Assembly (NCBI GenBank): GCA_963775015.1
Contig: CAVZHI010000005.1
Coordinates: forward strand, 434,001-498,000
DNA length: 64,000 bases
Reading direction: 5' to 3'
From: JAEMQF01 sp963775015
Lineage (GTDB): Bacteria > Pseudomonadota > Gammaproteobacteria > Burkholderiales > Burkholderiaceae_C
A program made the position numbers and the translations under genes. Positions 19,726 to 28,335 of the stretch are shown here, piece by piece. Numbering within the stretch: the first letter of the stretch is position 1; each line of letters opens with the position of its first letter. The notes below the pieces were generated by a model that did no database searches, was not told the origin of the DNA, and saw only the letters and a list, made by a program, of their open reading frames with translations.

Positions 19726-20292
19726 ATGTTCTTCAATTTGCCGACGCTCTTCACGTGGGGGCGGATCATCGCCATCCCGCTCGTCGTGGGTGTGTTCTAC
19801 CTGCGCCTTGAAGATCAGTTGCAGAACCTGCTCGCGACGATTCTGTTCATTCTGGTCGCGCTCACCGACTGGGCCGACGGCTACCTCGCGCGGCGCCTGA
19901 ACATGACGTCGTCGTTCGGCGCCTTCCTCGATCCGGTGGCCGACAAGTTCCTGATCTGCGCCGCGCTGCTCGTGCTGGTTCACGAGCAGCGCCTGCACGC
20001 CCTCGTGGCGCTCGTCATCATCGGGCGCGAAATCGCGATCTCGGCGCTGCGCGAGTGGATGGCGCAGATCGGCGCGTCGCGCAGCGTCGCGGTGAGCATG
20101 ATCGGCAAGGTGAAGACGGTGGTGCAGATGATCGCGATCCCGTTCCTGCTCTATCACGGCAAGCTGTTCGGCGTGATCGACACCGCATTCTGGGGAACCG
20201 TGCTGATCATCGCGTCTGCCGTTCTGACGATCTGGTCGATGATCTATTACCTGCGCAAAGCCCTGCCTGAGATCCGCGCCAAGGTGCGCTGA
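19726..20292 (+). CDS. pgsA: CDP-diacylglycerol-glycerol-3-phosphate 3-phosphatidyltransferase
   Basis: Integral inner-membrane enzyme making phosphatidylglycerol phosphate, the committed step to acidic phospholipids. It has 188 residues with several hydrophobic helices. The CDP-alcohol phosphotransferase motif is complete: DWADGYLARRLN, then GAFLDPVADK, giving DG-AR-G-D-D. It follows uvrC by 53 bases on the same strand, a common bacterial gene order (uvrC-pgsA). Confidence 0.92.
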   Translation: MFFNLPTLFTWGRIIAIPLVVGVFYLRLEDQLQNLLATILFILVALTDWADGYLARRLNMTSSFGAFLDPVADKFLICAALLVLVHEQRLHALVALVIIGREIAISALREWMAQIGASRSVAVSMIGKVKTVVQMIAIPFLLYHGKLFGVIDTAFWGTVLIIASAVLTIWSMIYYLRKALPEIRAKVR

Positions 20293-20304
20293 AGCGCCAG
20301 CAGG

Positions 20305-21204
20305 ATGACGCGCGACGAGACGGCGCTGCTGCGCCTCATGCCCTGGGTGTTCGTCCTCATCTGGAGCACCGGCTTCGTCGTCGCGCGCTTCGGCATGCCA
20401 CACGCGCCTCCGTTCGGCTTCTTGTGCGTTCGTTATGCGTTGTCGATCCTGTGCTTCACCTTGTGGATCGGGGTGGCGCGCGCGCCATGGCCGCGTGGCG
20501 CGCGCCAGTGGGGGCACCTTGCGGTGACGGGCGCGTTGATGCACGCCGGCTATCTGGGCGGGGTCTGGGCCGCCATCAAACAGGGCATCGGTGCCGGAAC
20601 CGTGGCGCTGCTCGTCGGGTTGCAACCGGTCCTGACGGCGATCTGGATCGGCGTCGTCGCGCCTGCGTCAGGCCGCGCACCCGCGCTCGGTTTGCGCCAC
20701 TGGGTGGGGTTGGCGCTCGGGCTCGCCGGCCTGGCGCTGGTCGTCTGGCCCAAGACGCATGTCGGCGAAGTCACACCGGCGAACCTGGCGCTCGGCATCG
20801 TCGCGCTGTTCAGCATGACCGCCGGAACGCTCTACCAGAAGCACTTTCTCGCGCCCGCCGACGTGCGCTCGGCGAGCGTCGTGCAACTCTGCGCTGCTTT
20901 GCTCGTCAGCCTGCCGCTCGCGTGGTTCGAGACCGAGCCGATTCACTGGAACGCGCCGCTGCTCGGCGCGATGGCCTGGTCGGTGCTGGTGCTGACGCTC
21001 GGCGGAAGCTCCTTGCTTTACCTGTTGATCCAGCGCGGCGCCGCGACGCGCGTCACGAGCCTGCTCTATCTCGTGCCGCCGAGCACTGCGGGCCTGGCGT
21101 GGTTCCTGTTCGGCGAAACGATCACGCTCGCGATGCTGCTCGGAATGGCGCTGACCGTCTCGGGAGTCGTGCTGGTCATGCGAACCGGCAAGACGGCACA
21201 ATGA
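20305..21204 (+). CDS. DMT-superfamily (EamA) transporter
   Basis: Inner-membrane drug/metabolite transporter, 299 residues, with two EamA repeats and about ten predicted helices. Typical elements are LIWSTGFVVARFGMPHAPP at the N-terminus, LLVGLQPVLTAIW at the end of repeat one, and YLVPPSTAGLAWFLFGE in repeat two. It starts 13 bases after pgsA, so it is probably on the same transcript. The substrate is unknown; amino acid or metabolite export is usual for the family. Confidence 0.8.
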   Translation: MTRDETALLRLMPWVFVLIWSTGFVVARFGMPHAPPFGFLCVRYALSILCFTLWIGVARAPWPRGARQWGHLAVTGALMHAGYLGGVWAAIKQGIGAGTVALLVGLQPVLTAIWIGVVAPASGRAPALGLRHWVGLALGLAGLALVVWPKTHVGEVTPANLALGIVALFSMTAGTLYQKHFLAPADVRSASVVQLCAALLVSLPLAWFETEPIHWNAPLLGAMAWSVLVLTLGGSSLLYLLIQRGAATRVTSLLYLVPPSTAGLAWFLFGETITLAMLLGMALTVSGVVLVMRTGKTAQ

Positions 21205-21262
21205 AGTGACCCGACCGCCTCACAACAACCTCGCAACAAACATCCCCGATGAAAGCCGCCCC

Positions 21263-22348
21263 ATGAGCAAGACGCATCGCATCGCCGTCATCGCCGGAGA
21301 CGGCATCGGCAAGGAAGTCATTCCCGAGGGTCTGCGGGTTCTTGAACGTGCCGCGAGCCGCTTCGACATCGGGTTGCACTTCGACCACTTCGACTTCGCC
21401 AGCTGGGACTACTTCGAACGCCACGGCCAGATGATGCCCGACGACTGGAAGGACCGGATCGGCAGCCACGACGCGATCTTCTTCGGCGCGGTGGGTTGGC
21501 CGGCGAAGATTCCCGATCACGTGTCGCTGTGGGGCTCGCTGATCAAGTTCCGGCGCGAGTTCGACCAGTACGTGAACCTGCGCCCGGCGCGCCTCATGCC
21601 CGGCGTGCGCTCGCCGTTGGCCGGCCTGAAGCCGGGCGACATCGACATCATGATCGTGCGCGAAAACACCGAAGGCGAGTACTCGAGCGTCGGCGGGCGC
21701 ATGTTCGAAGGCACGGAGCGCGAGTTCGTGGTGCAGGAAACCGTCATGACGCGCACCGGCGTCGATCGGGTGCTCGAGTTCGCGTTCGAACTCGCACGCT
21801 CGCGCCCGCGCAAGCGCCTGACGTCGGCGACCAAGTCGAACGGCATCATGATCACGATGCCGTATTGGGACGAACGCGTCGACGCGATGGCCAAGCGCTA
21901 CCCCGACGTTGCCGTGGACCGCTACCACATCGACATCCTGACCGCGCACTTCGTGCAGCGGCCGCAGGTGTTTGACGTCGTCGTGGCGAGCAACCTGTTC
22001 GGCGACATCCTGAGCGACCTCGGACCGGCGTGCGCCGGGACGATCGGCATCGCGCCTTCAGCGAGCCTGAACCCGACGCGACGCTTCCCGTCGCTGTTCG
22101 AACCGGTGCACGGCTCGGCGCCCGACATCGCCGGCAAGGGCATTGCGAACCCGATCGGTCAGATCTGGTCGGCCGCGCTGATGCTGGACTACTTTGGGCA
22201 CCGGGATGCGCACGACGCCATCGTCCAGGCGATCGAGTCGGTTCTCGAGCCGTCGAGCGGTGCGCCGCGAACCGCGGACCTGGGTGGCCGCGCCGGTACC
22301 GCCGACGTGGGCCGCGCCATCGCAGACGCCCTGGGTCATCGGGGCTGA
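21263..22348 (+). CDS. Tartrate/D-malate-type dehydrogenase (isocitrate/isopropylmalate dehydrogenase family)
   Basis: NAD-dependent oxidative decarboxylase, 361 residues. It has the family start IAVIAGDGIGKEV, the substrate motif RPARLMPG, RENTEGEYSSVGG, the catalytic Lys in SATKSNG, and the metal-binding DILSDLG. The pattern matches tartrate dehydrogenase (TtuC) and E. coli D-malate dehydrogenase (DmlA, also 361 residues) rather than LeuB; the two activities cannot be separated by eye. It starts at MSKTHR after a 58-base gap from the exporter gene. Confidence 0.83.
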   Translation: MSKTHRIAVIAGDGIGKEVIPEGLRVLERAASRFDIGLHFDHFDFASWDYFERHGQMMPDDWKDRIGSHDAIFFGAVGWPAKIPDHVSLWGSLIKFRREFDQYVNLRPARLMPGVRSPLAGLKPGDIDIMIVRENTEGEYSSVGGRMFEGTEREFVVQETVMTRTGVDRVLEFAFELARSRPRKRLTSATKSNGIMITMPYWDERVDAMAKRYPDVAVDRYHIDILTAHFVQRPQVFDVVVASNLFGDILSDLGPACAGTIGIAPSASLNPTRRFPSLFEPVHGSAPDIAGKGIANPIGQIWSAALMLDYFGHRDAHDAIVQAIESVLEPSSGAPRTADLGGRAGTADVGRAIADALGHRG

Positions 22349-22451
22349 GCCAATTCGTAACAGAATTCGCGCCGCGCCATGCGCGCAAAGACTCGCCGTT
22401 GATAGGCGCAGCGCGCCGCGTTGTCAAGCGTGGAAGCACGCGTTTCGCCCG

Positions 22452-22481
22452 TGAAGTCGGCTCAGGGAATACGCATAGAAT
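22452..22481 (+). promoter_or_regulatory. Possible sigma-70 promoter before HU
   Basis: In the 257-base gap before the HU gene, TAGAAT at 22476-22481 is a fair -10 box; a -35 box about 17 bases upstream (TGAAGT at 22452-22457) is weak. It would give a leader of roughly 120 bases. The rest of the gap shows only a short GC hairpin near 22495-22520 and no open frame I would call. Confidence 0.3.
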
Positions 22482-22605
22482 TCGCTTCCCCACGGGTGGG
22501 CCTGCCCACGGCGTGGCGGCATGACACTGACATCCCGGCGCCACGATGCAGCCGAGAGCAACGATCAAGATACAGACGTGAGACACCTTTGAAGGGGAAA
22601 CACTC

Positions 22606-22878
22606 GTGAACAAGACCGAATTGATCGAACACATTGCCAAGCAGGCGGATATCTCCAAGGCCGCCGCCACCCGGGCGCTCGAGGCCGTGATCGGTGGTGT
22701 CAAGGCAACGCTGAAGAAGAACAACTCCGTGTCGCTCGTCGGCTTTGGTACGTTCAGCGTCAGCAAGCGCGCCGCGCGTGCCGGGCGCAACCCACGCACC
22801 GGAGCGGCGATCAAGATCAAAGCGGCGAAGGTTCCGAAGTTTCGTCCAGGCAAGGCGTTGAAAGACGCATTGAACTGA
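22606..22878 (+). CDS. hupB: HU-family histone-like DNA-binding protein
   Basis: A 90-residue nucleoid protein that bends DNA as a dimer. MNKTELIEHIAKQADISKAAATRALEA is the usual helix pair, and the DNA-binding arm is GRNPRTGAAIKI, with the intercalating proline in NPRTG. It starts at GTG, preceded by AAGGGGAAA. A tRNA-Val gene follows 35 bases downstream in the same direction, and ppiD after that, an order familiar in Burkholderiales. Confidence 0.95.
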   Translation: MNKTELIEHIAKQADISKAAATRALEAVIGGVKATLKKNNSVSLVGFGTFSVSKRAARAGRNPRTGAAIKIKAAKVPKFRPGKALKDALN

Positions 22879-22913
22879 CGCGGTCGGTTCGCGTCGCCCC
22901 ACAAGTTCAGCGT

Positions 22914-22989
22914 GGGTGCTTAGCTCAGTTGGTAGAGCGGCGCCCTTACAAGGCGTAGGTCGGGGGTTCGAACCCCTCAGCACCCACCA
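22914..22989 (+). tRNA. tRNA-Val (anticodon TAC)
   Basis: A full cloverleaf can be folded: acceptor GGGTGCT pairs with AGCACCC, D-stem GCTC/GAGC, anticodon loop CTTACAA with TAC at 22947-22949, T-arm with GGTTCGAACCC, discriminator A, and CCA encoded at 22987-22989. It reads GUA/GUG valine codons. It probably shares a transcript with HU. Confidence 0.96.
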
Positions 22990-23046
22990 CGGCAGCGACC
23001 GCGCCGCACTAGAATCGCGGTCGCGTTTCAGTCGTTCCAGCAGTTG

Positions 23047-23079
23047 AGGCGAACTCCGGTTCGCCTTTGTCGCTTTTGG
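23047..23079 (+). terminator. Rho-independent terminator after tRNA-Val
   Basis: A perfect 8-bp stem (AGGCGAAC at 23047-23054 with GTTCGCCT at 23059-23066, loop TCCG) is followed by TTGTCGCTTTT. It sits 58 bases after the tRNA CCA end and should end the HU/tRNA-Val transcript. Confidence 0.8.
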
Positions 23080-23117
23080 GCCAGCAGCGTCGCTGGCATT
23101 TCGTCATTCGCGCCCAA

Positions 23118-23138
23118 GGTCGCCGCCTTGCGGCGACC
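23118..23138. repeat. Strong 9-bp inverted repeat
   Basis: GGTCGCCGC at 23118-23126 and GCGGCGACC at 23130-23138 form a perfect hairpin with a 3-base loop, in the 230-base gap between tRNA-Val and ppiD. A shorter CCAGC/GCTGG pair lies just before it (23081-23096). No T-run follows, so it is not a standard terminator; a REP-like element or an mRNA leader structure are the options. Confidence 0.5.
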
Positions 23139-23219
23139 GTCTTGCGCAGGGATCGATGAAAGTGGCCGAGCCACAATTCATCGAGAGCTGCACCGGGCTT
23201 GATTCCATCGAGGCCATCG

Positions 23220-25135
23220 ATGTTCGATTTTTTCCGCCGCCACACCCGCGTTCTGCAATTCGTCCTCGTGTTGCTCATCTTCCCGTCGTTCGTCTTTTTC
23301 GGCATTCAGGGCTACAGCCGCTTCACCGGGAACGAGAACACGAAAGTCGGTTTCGTCGCCGGGCAGGGGATCACTCAGGGCGAATGGGACGCAGCGCACC
23401 GCGACCAGATGGAGCGCGTGCGGCGCCAGATGCCCGGAATCGATACGCGCATGTTCGATACCCCCGAGATGAAACTGCAGTCGCTCGAGGCGCTGATTCG
23501 GGAGCGCGTGATCCAGGCCGCGGTGCAGAAGGCCAGTCTCCACACGAGCGACGAGCGCCTGCTGCGCCTGTTCGGCGCGGATCCGGAGTTGGCTTTTCTG
23601 CGCAATCCCGACGGCAGCGTCAACCCCAGCGCCCTGGCGGCGCAGGGCATGTCGAGCGAAGCGTTCGCCGAACGGCTGCGCCGCGACATGACGGCGCGCC
23701 AGGTTCTCGCCGGTCTCAGCATGAGCGCGTTTGCGCCGGCGGGCGCCGCGGCGGCCGCGCTGGACGCGATGTTCCAGCAGCGCGAGATTCAGCTGCAACG
23801 CTTCGAACCGAAGGACTACCTGCCCAAGGTGAACCCGAGCGACACCGACCTGGACGCGTTCTACAAGAATCCAATCAACGCGGCGCAGTTTCAGGCGGCG
23901 GAGAAGGCGAACGTCGAGTATCTGGTGCTCGATCTGGCCAGCGTCATGAAGGGGCTCAGCGTTTCCGAAGCCGAGTTGCGCGACTTCTACGAGCAGAACG
24001 CGGCGCGTTTCACTGCGCCCGAAGAACGGCGCGCAAGCCACATCCTGATCAAGGCAGAGAAGGGCGCAGCGGCAGACGAGCGCGCCAAGGCGAAGGCAAA
24101 AGCCGAGGCGCTGCTTGCTCGAGGTCACGAATAAGCCGGCGATTTGCCGACGTGGCGCGGAAGAACTCCGAGGATCCCGGCTCGGCGGACAAGGGCGGCG
24201 ACCTCGACTTCTTCGGCCGCGGCATGATGGTGAAGGGATTCGAAGACGCGGCGTTTGCGCTCAAGCCGGGCAGACGAGCGGCGTCGTCGAGAGCGACTTT
24301 GGCTATCACATCATCCGCGTCACGGCGGCGCGGGGTGGCGAGAAGCGCAGTTTCGAGAGTGTGAAAGGTGAAATCGAAGCCGAACGCAAGAAGCAGCTCG
24401 CCCAGACCGAATTCGCGGCGCGCGGCCGTCGGATTTTCCAACATGGTGGAGGACCAGTCCGACAGCCTGAACGCTGCAGCCGAGAAGTTCAAGCTCGAGA
24501 TCCAGAAAGCGAACGACGTTCTGCGCCTCGGCAATGCACAAGACAAGGGGCCTCTGGGCAACGCCAAGTTTCTCGAGTCGCTGTTCGCATCCGAGTCGGT
24601 GAAGGGTAAACGCAATACCTTGGCGATCGACATCGGCGACAACCAGCTCGTCTCCGGCCGGATCGTGCAGCACACGCCGGCGCGGCAACTCGCGTTCGCC
24701 GAGGTCGCGGATCGGGTTCGCGAGCAAGTGAAGAATGCTCAAGCCGGCGAGCTCGCGCGCAAGGAAGGCGCGGCTCGACTCGTTGCAGTGCAGGCGGCGC
24801 CGCAAACCGCTTTGCCCGGGCCGACACAACTGGTCTCGCGCGCGCAAGCGCGCTCCGTCGCGAGACAGGTGCTGGACGCCGCGCTCAAGGCACCCGCAGC
24901 GACGCTGCCCGCCGTGCTGGGCGTGGACCTCGGCGCCGAAGGCTACGCCGTCGTGCGCGTGACCAAAGTGCTCGGCCGCGACCCCGCCGCAGGCGCCCCG
25001 GCGCAAGGGCAGCAACAGTACTCGCAAGCCTGGGCCGACGCCGAAGCGCAGGCGTACTACGCCGCGCTCAAGCAACGCTTCAACGTCGAACTCGCCGTGC
25101 CCGCCTCGGCCGCCGCGAGCGCGAATGCCCCCTGA
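23220..25135 (+). pseudogene. ppiD: Periplasmic peptidyl-prolyl isomerase PpiD/SurA-like, at least three frameshifts
   Basis: Inner-membrane-anchored chaperone acting on proteins leaving the Sec translocon. One N-terminal helix (about residues 12-32, LQFVLVLLIFPSFVFFGI) anchors it, followed by a SurA-type N-domain, a parvulin domain (RRASHILIKAE, FADVARKNSEDPGSADKGGDLDFFGRG, GYHIIRVTAARGG) and a long C-terminal region. The frame breaks near 24125, 24270 and 24430, all in or just after the parvulin domain; the remaining tail is open to 25135. Corrected length is about 638 residues, right for PpiD. Given other frameshifts nearby, sequence error is plausible. Confidence 0.86.
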
Positions 25136-25173
25136 GCTGGGACGCGTGGCAAGGCATCACGGGGTGCGTCCGC

Positions 25174-25179
25174 TATACT
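25174..25179 (+). promoter_or_regulatory. -10 box of the tRNA-His promoter
   Basis: TATACT lies 11 bases before the tRNA start, with a GC-rich stretch between, as in stringently controlled stable-RNA promoters. The -35 box is not clear. Confidence 0.5.
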
Positions 25180-25189
25180 TTTCGCCTGC

Positions 25190-25266
25190 GGTGGCTGTAG
25201 CTCAGTTGGTAGAGTCCAGGATTGTGATTCCTGTTGTCGTGGGTTCGAGCCCCATCAGCCACCCCA
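25190..25266 (+). tRNA. tRNA-His (anticodon GTG)
   Basis: The acceptor GTGGCTG pairs with CAGCCAC and the extra G at position -1 (25190) faces the C discriminator at 25263, the mark of tRNA-His. The anticodon GTG is at 25224-25226, the T-arm reads GGGTTCGAGCCCC, and CCA is encoded at 25264-25266. Confidence 0.96.
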
Positions 25267-25283
25267 AGAATCTCTAGTCAAAT

Positions 25284-25311
25284 CAGGCACTCGGGTGCCT
25301 GTTTTTGTTTT
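25284..25311 (+). terminator. Rho-independent terminator after tRNA-His
   Basis: A perfect 7-bp stem (CAGGCAC at 25284-25290, GTGCCTG at 25295-25301, loop TCGG) is followed by TTTTTGTTTT. It is the clearest terminator in the window and isolates the tRNA from trkA. Confidence 0.9.
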
Positions 25312-25414
25312 GGGGTCTGAACTTTGCCGAAGACCTCGCCTCGCTCTCTCGCGCCTCCATCCCGCCCGCCCACATCGATACGCCGCCCCTGGCCCGCACT
25401 CGCCCAAGCCGTCA

Positions 25415-26839
25415 ATGAACATCGTCATCCTGGGCGCTGGTCGCGTCGGCGAAAGCGTGGCCGAAAGCCTGGTGTCGGAACAGAACGACATCACGGTGAT
25501 CGACGTCGACCCGGTGCGCCTGAACGCGCTGCAGGACCGGCTCGACCTGCGCGGCGTCGCTGGCAACGGCATCCAGCCCTCGGTCCTGAAGAGCGCCGGG
25601 ATCGAGGATGCCGACCTTTTCATCGCCTGCGCGCCGATGGACGAGACCAACCTCGTCGCGTGCAAGGTCGCGCATGACGTCTTCAACGTGCCGACGACGA
25701 TCGCGCGCATCCGTTCGAGCGAGTTCGAAGACGGTTCGGAGATGCTGGGCGAGGGCGGTTTCGCGGTGGACCGGGTGATCTGCCCCGAACAGAGCGTCAC
25801 GAGCTACATCCGCAAGCTGATCGAATACCCCGAGGCGCTGCAGGTGCTGGAGTTCGCCGACGGTCTGGTGAGTCTGATCGCGGTGCGCGCGGTGGCCGGA
25901 GGGCCGCTCGTGCTGCACAGCCTGGCCGAGATTCCGCGCCTCGTGCCCGGCGCGGAGATGCGCATCGTCGCGATCTACCGCCTCGACAAGGTGCTGTCCG
26001 ATCTCGACGGCAACACCCGCATCGAACCCGGCGACGAAGTGTTCGTGCTCGCCGCGACGGAACACATCCGCCAGGTGCTGGGCGCGCTGCGCCAAATGGA
26101 TCGCCCGGTGCGCCGCCTCATGCTGGCCGGCGGCGGCAAGGTCGGCCTGCGGCTGGCGCGCGAGATCCATGACGAGTACCAGATCAAGGTGATCGAGGCG
26201 AACGCCGCGCGCTGCCAGTACCTGGCGACGCAGTTGCCCTCAAGCGCGCTGGTGCTGCACGGCGATTCGACCGACGAAGACTTGATGGGCGACGAGAACG
26301 TCGCCGAGATGGACCTGTTCCTCGGCCTGACGAGCGACGACGAAGACAACATCCTGGCCTGCCTGCTCGCGAAGCGCCTGGGCGCGCGGCGCGTGCTCGC
26401 GCTCATCAACCGCCGCGCCTATGCCGACCTGGTGCAGGGCACGCAGATCGACATCGCGATCTCGCCGGCGCACGCCGTGATCGGCGAACTGCTCGCCTAC
26501 GTGCGGCGTGGCGACGTGCAGGCGGTGCACAGCCTGCGCCGCGGCGCGGCCGAGGCGCTCGAGGCGATCGTGCGCGGCGACCGCAAGACCGGCCGCATGG
26601 CCGGGCGCCGCATCGACGAGATCGGCCTGCCGGCGGGCGCGCAGGTGGGCGCGGTCGTGCGCGGCCTGCACCATGCCGATGGCAGCGAGGCCGGCACGCA
26701 GGCCACGCCGCAAGTCATCATGACGCACCACGACACCGTCATCCAGCGCGACGACCATGTGATCATCTTCGTGCCACACAAGCGCATGGTGCGCGAGGTC
26801 GAGAAGCTGTTCCAGGTCAGCGCGACCTACCTGTTCTGA
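25415..26839 (+). CDS. trkA: Trk potassium uptake regulator TrkA
   Basis: Peripheral membrane NAD(H)-binding subunit that gates the TrkH channel, 474 residues. It has two RCK units: the first Rossmann fold begins MNIVILGAGRVGESVAESL, the second begins near residue 235 with RRLMLAGGGKVGLRLA, each followed by a TrkA_C domain. VIDVDPVRLNAL carries the acidic residue that binds the NAD ribose. The gene is intact and followed 5 bases later by trkH. Confidence 0.93.
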   Translation: MNIVILGAGRVGESVAESLVSEQNDITVIDVDPVRLNALQDRLDLRGVAGNGIQPSVLKSAGIEDADLFIACAPMDETNLVACKVAHDVFNVPTTIARIRSSEFEDGSEMLGEGGFAVDRVICPEQSVTSYIRKLIEYPEALQVLEFADGLVSLIAVRAVAGGPLVLHSLAEIPRLVPGAEMRIVAIYRLDKVLSDLDGNTRIEPGDEVFVLAATEHIRQVLGALRQMDRPVRRLMLAGGGKVGLRLAREIHDEYQIKVIEANAARCQYLATQLPSSALVLHGDSTDEDLMGDENVAEMDLFLGLTSDDEDNILACLLAKRLGARRVLALINRRAYADLVQGTQIDIAISPAHAVIGELLAYVRRGDVQAVHSLRRGAAEALEAIVRGDRKTGRMAGRRIDEIGLPAGAQVGAVVRGLHHADGSEAGTQATPQVIMTHHDTVIQRDDHVIIFVPHKRMVREVEKLFQVSATYLF

Positions 26840-26844
26840 TTCCG

Positions 26845-28299
26845 ATGGGAATCCTCGCCGTCGTCGCGCTGGTCGGCCGCATGGTGCTGCTGTTCGCCTT
26901 GCTGACGCTGGTGCCGCTCGGGTTTGCGTGGGCGAATCACGACGGTGCCGAATCGGCCTTCATCGTCGCCTCGCTCGTGACCTTCGGCGCGGGGGCGCTG
27001 ATGAGCCTCGCGACACGGCGCTTTCGGCGCGAACTGCAGCCGCGCGACGGCTTCGTGCTGGTGACGCTGACCTGGCTCGTGCTGCCGGCGTTCGGCGCGC
27101 TGCCGCTGCTGCTCGCCATCCCCGGGCTGAGCGCGACCGACGCCTACTTCGAAGCGATGTCGGCGTTCACCGCCACCGGTGCCACGGTGCTGAGCGGCTT
27201 GGACGCACTGCCGCTGTCGGTGAACGTGTGGCGCCACTTCATGATGTTCGTCGGTGGCTTGGGCATCATTGTGCTGGCAGTCGCGATCCTGCCGCTGCTC
27301 GGCGTGGGCGGTAGCCAGCTCTTCAAGGCCGAGACGGCCGGCCCGCTGAAAGACCAGAAACTCACGCCGCGCATCGCCGACACGGCGCGTGGCATCTGGG
27401 CCACCTACGGCCTGATGTCGGTCGCGTGCTTCCTGGCTTACCGCGGGGCCGGCATGAGTTGGGCGGACGCGTTCATGCACATGTGCTCGACCGTCAGCCT
27501 CGGCGGGTTTTCGTCGCACGACGCGAGCTTCGGTCACTGGAACTCTTCCCTGATCGAGGCCGTGGCGATGCTCTTCATGGTGCTTGCGGGCGTGAACCTG
27601 ACGCTGTACTTCGCGGCCTGGCGCCAGCGATCCGGCGGCGTGCTGTGGCGCAACGTTGAGTTGCGCAGCTTCTTTGGCGTGTTGCTGGGGAGCATTGCGC
27701 TGATTTCGGTTTACCTGACGGTCAATGGGGCCTACCCGGACTTCCCGCAGGCGCTGCGCCACACCGCATTCCACGTCGTCTCGGTCGCGACAACCACCGG
27801 ATACGCGACGCACGACTATGCGCAGTGGCCGCTGTTCGCGCCGCTGCTGATGATCCTGCTCGGCTGCTTCGCCACCTGCGCCGGCTCCACGGGCGGCGGC
27901 ATCAAGATGATCCGCATGCTGCTGCTGCTCGCGCAGTCGCGCCGCGAGCTGGTGCGCGTGGTGCACCCCCACGTGGTGAATCCGGTCGTGATCGGTGGCC
28001 GGGCGATCTCGGACCGCGCCATCGAGGGCGTGATCGCGTTCATGATGCTCTACGGCGCGACGCTGGTGGGCCTGACGATGGTGCTGTTGTTCAGCGGCCT
28101 GGACGTCGTGACCGCGTTCACCGCGACGATCGCCTGCGTCAACAACATCGGGCCGGGACTGGGAGAGGTTGGCCCCGCGGTCAACTACGGGGGCTTGAGC
28201 GACTTTCAGACCTGGGTCTGCACCGCGGCAATGATGCTCGGCCGGCTCGAACTGCTGTCGGTGCTGGTGCTGTTCACGCCGCAGTTCTGGCGCAAGTAG
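26845..28299 (+). CDS. trkH: Trk potassium uptake channel protein TrkH
   Basis: Integral membrane potassium translocator, 484 residues, built of four M1-P-M2 repeats. Selectivity-filter glycines can be placed in ATGATVLSG, STVSLGGFSSHD, TTTGYATHDY and CVNNIGPGLG, one per repeat. The CAGSTGGGIKMIR loop matches the intramembrane gate of TrkH. It is directly downstream of trkA and is convergent with the sensor kinase gene. Confidence 0.93.
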   Translation: MGILAVVALVGRMVLLFALLTLVPLGFAWANHDGAESAFIVASLVTFGAGALMSLATRRFRRELQPRDGFVLVTLTWLVLPAFGALPLLLAIPGLSATDAYFEAMSAFTATGATVLSGLDALPLSVNVWRHFMMFVGGLGIIVLAVAILPLLGVGGSQLFKAETAGPLKDQKLTPRIADTARGIWATYGLMSVACFLAYRGAGMSWADAFMHMCSTVSLGGFSSHDASFGHWNSSLIEAVAMLFMVLAGVNLTLYFAAWRQRSGGVLWRNVELRSFFGVLLGSIALISVYLTVNGAYPDFPQALRHTAFHVVSVATTTGYATHDYAQWPLFAPLLMILLGCFATCAGSTGGGIKMIRMLLLLAQSRRELVRVVHPHVVNPVVIGGRAISDRAIEGVIAFMMLYGATLVGLTMVLLFSGLDVVTAFTATIACVNNIGPGLGEVGPAVNYGGLSDFQTWVCTAAMMLGRLELLSVLVLFTPQFWRK

Positions 28300-28335
28300 C
28301 ACGCTGCGCTGAAGGTGGACAGCGGTACGCCGGGG

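Noticed and set aside
22914..25266. tRNA-Val and tRNA-His as integration sites of a mobile element
   Set aside because: No integrase, no direct repeat of the tRNA 3' end, and the neighbours are ordinary housekeeping genes.
26827..28302. Minus-strand frame opposite trkH (Gln/His/Arg-rich)
   Set aside because: It is an antisense shadow of a membrane protein gene; hydrophobic codons read backwards give Gln/His/Arg.
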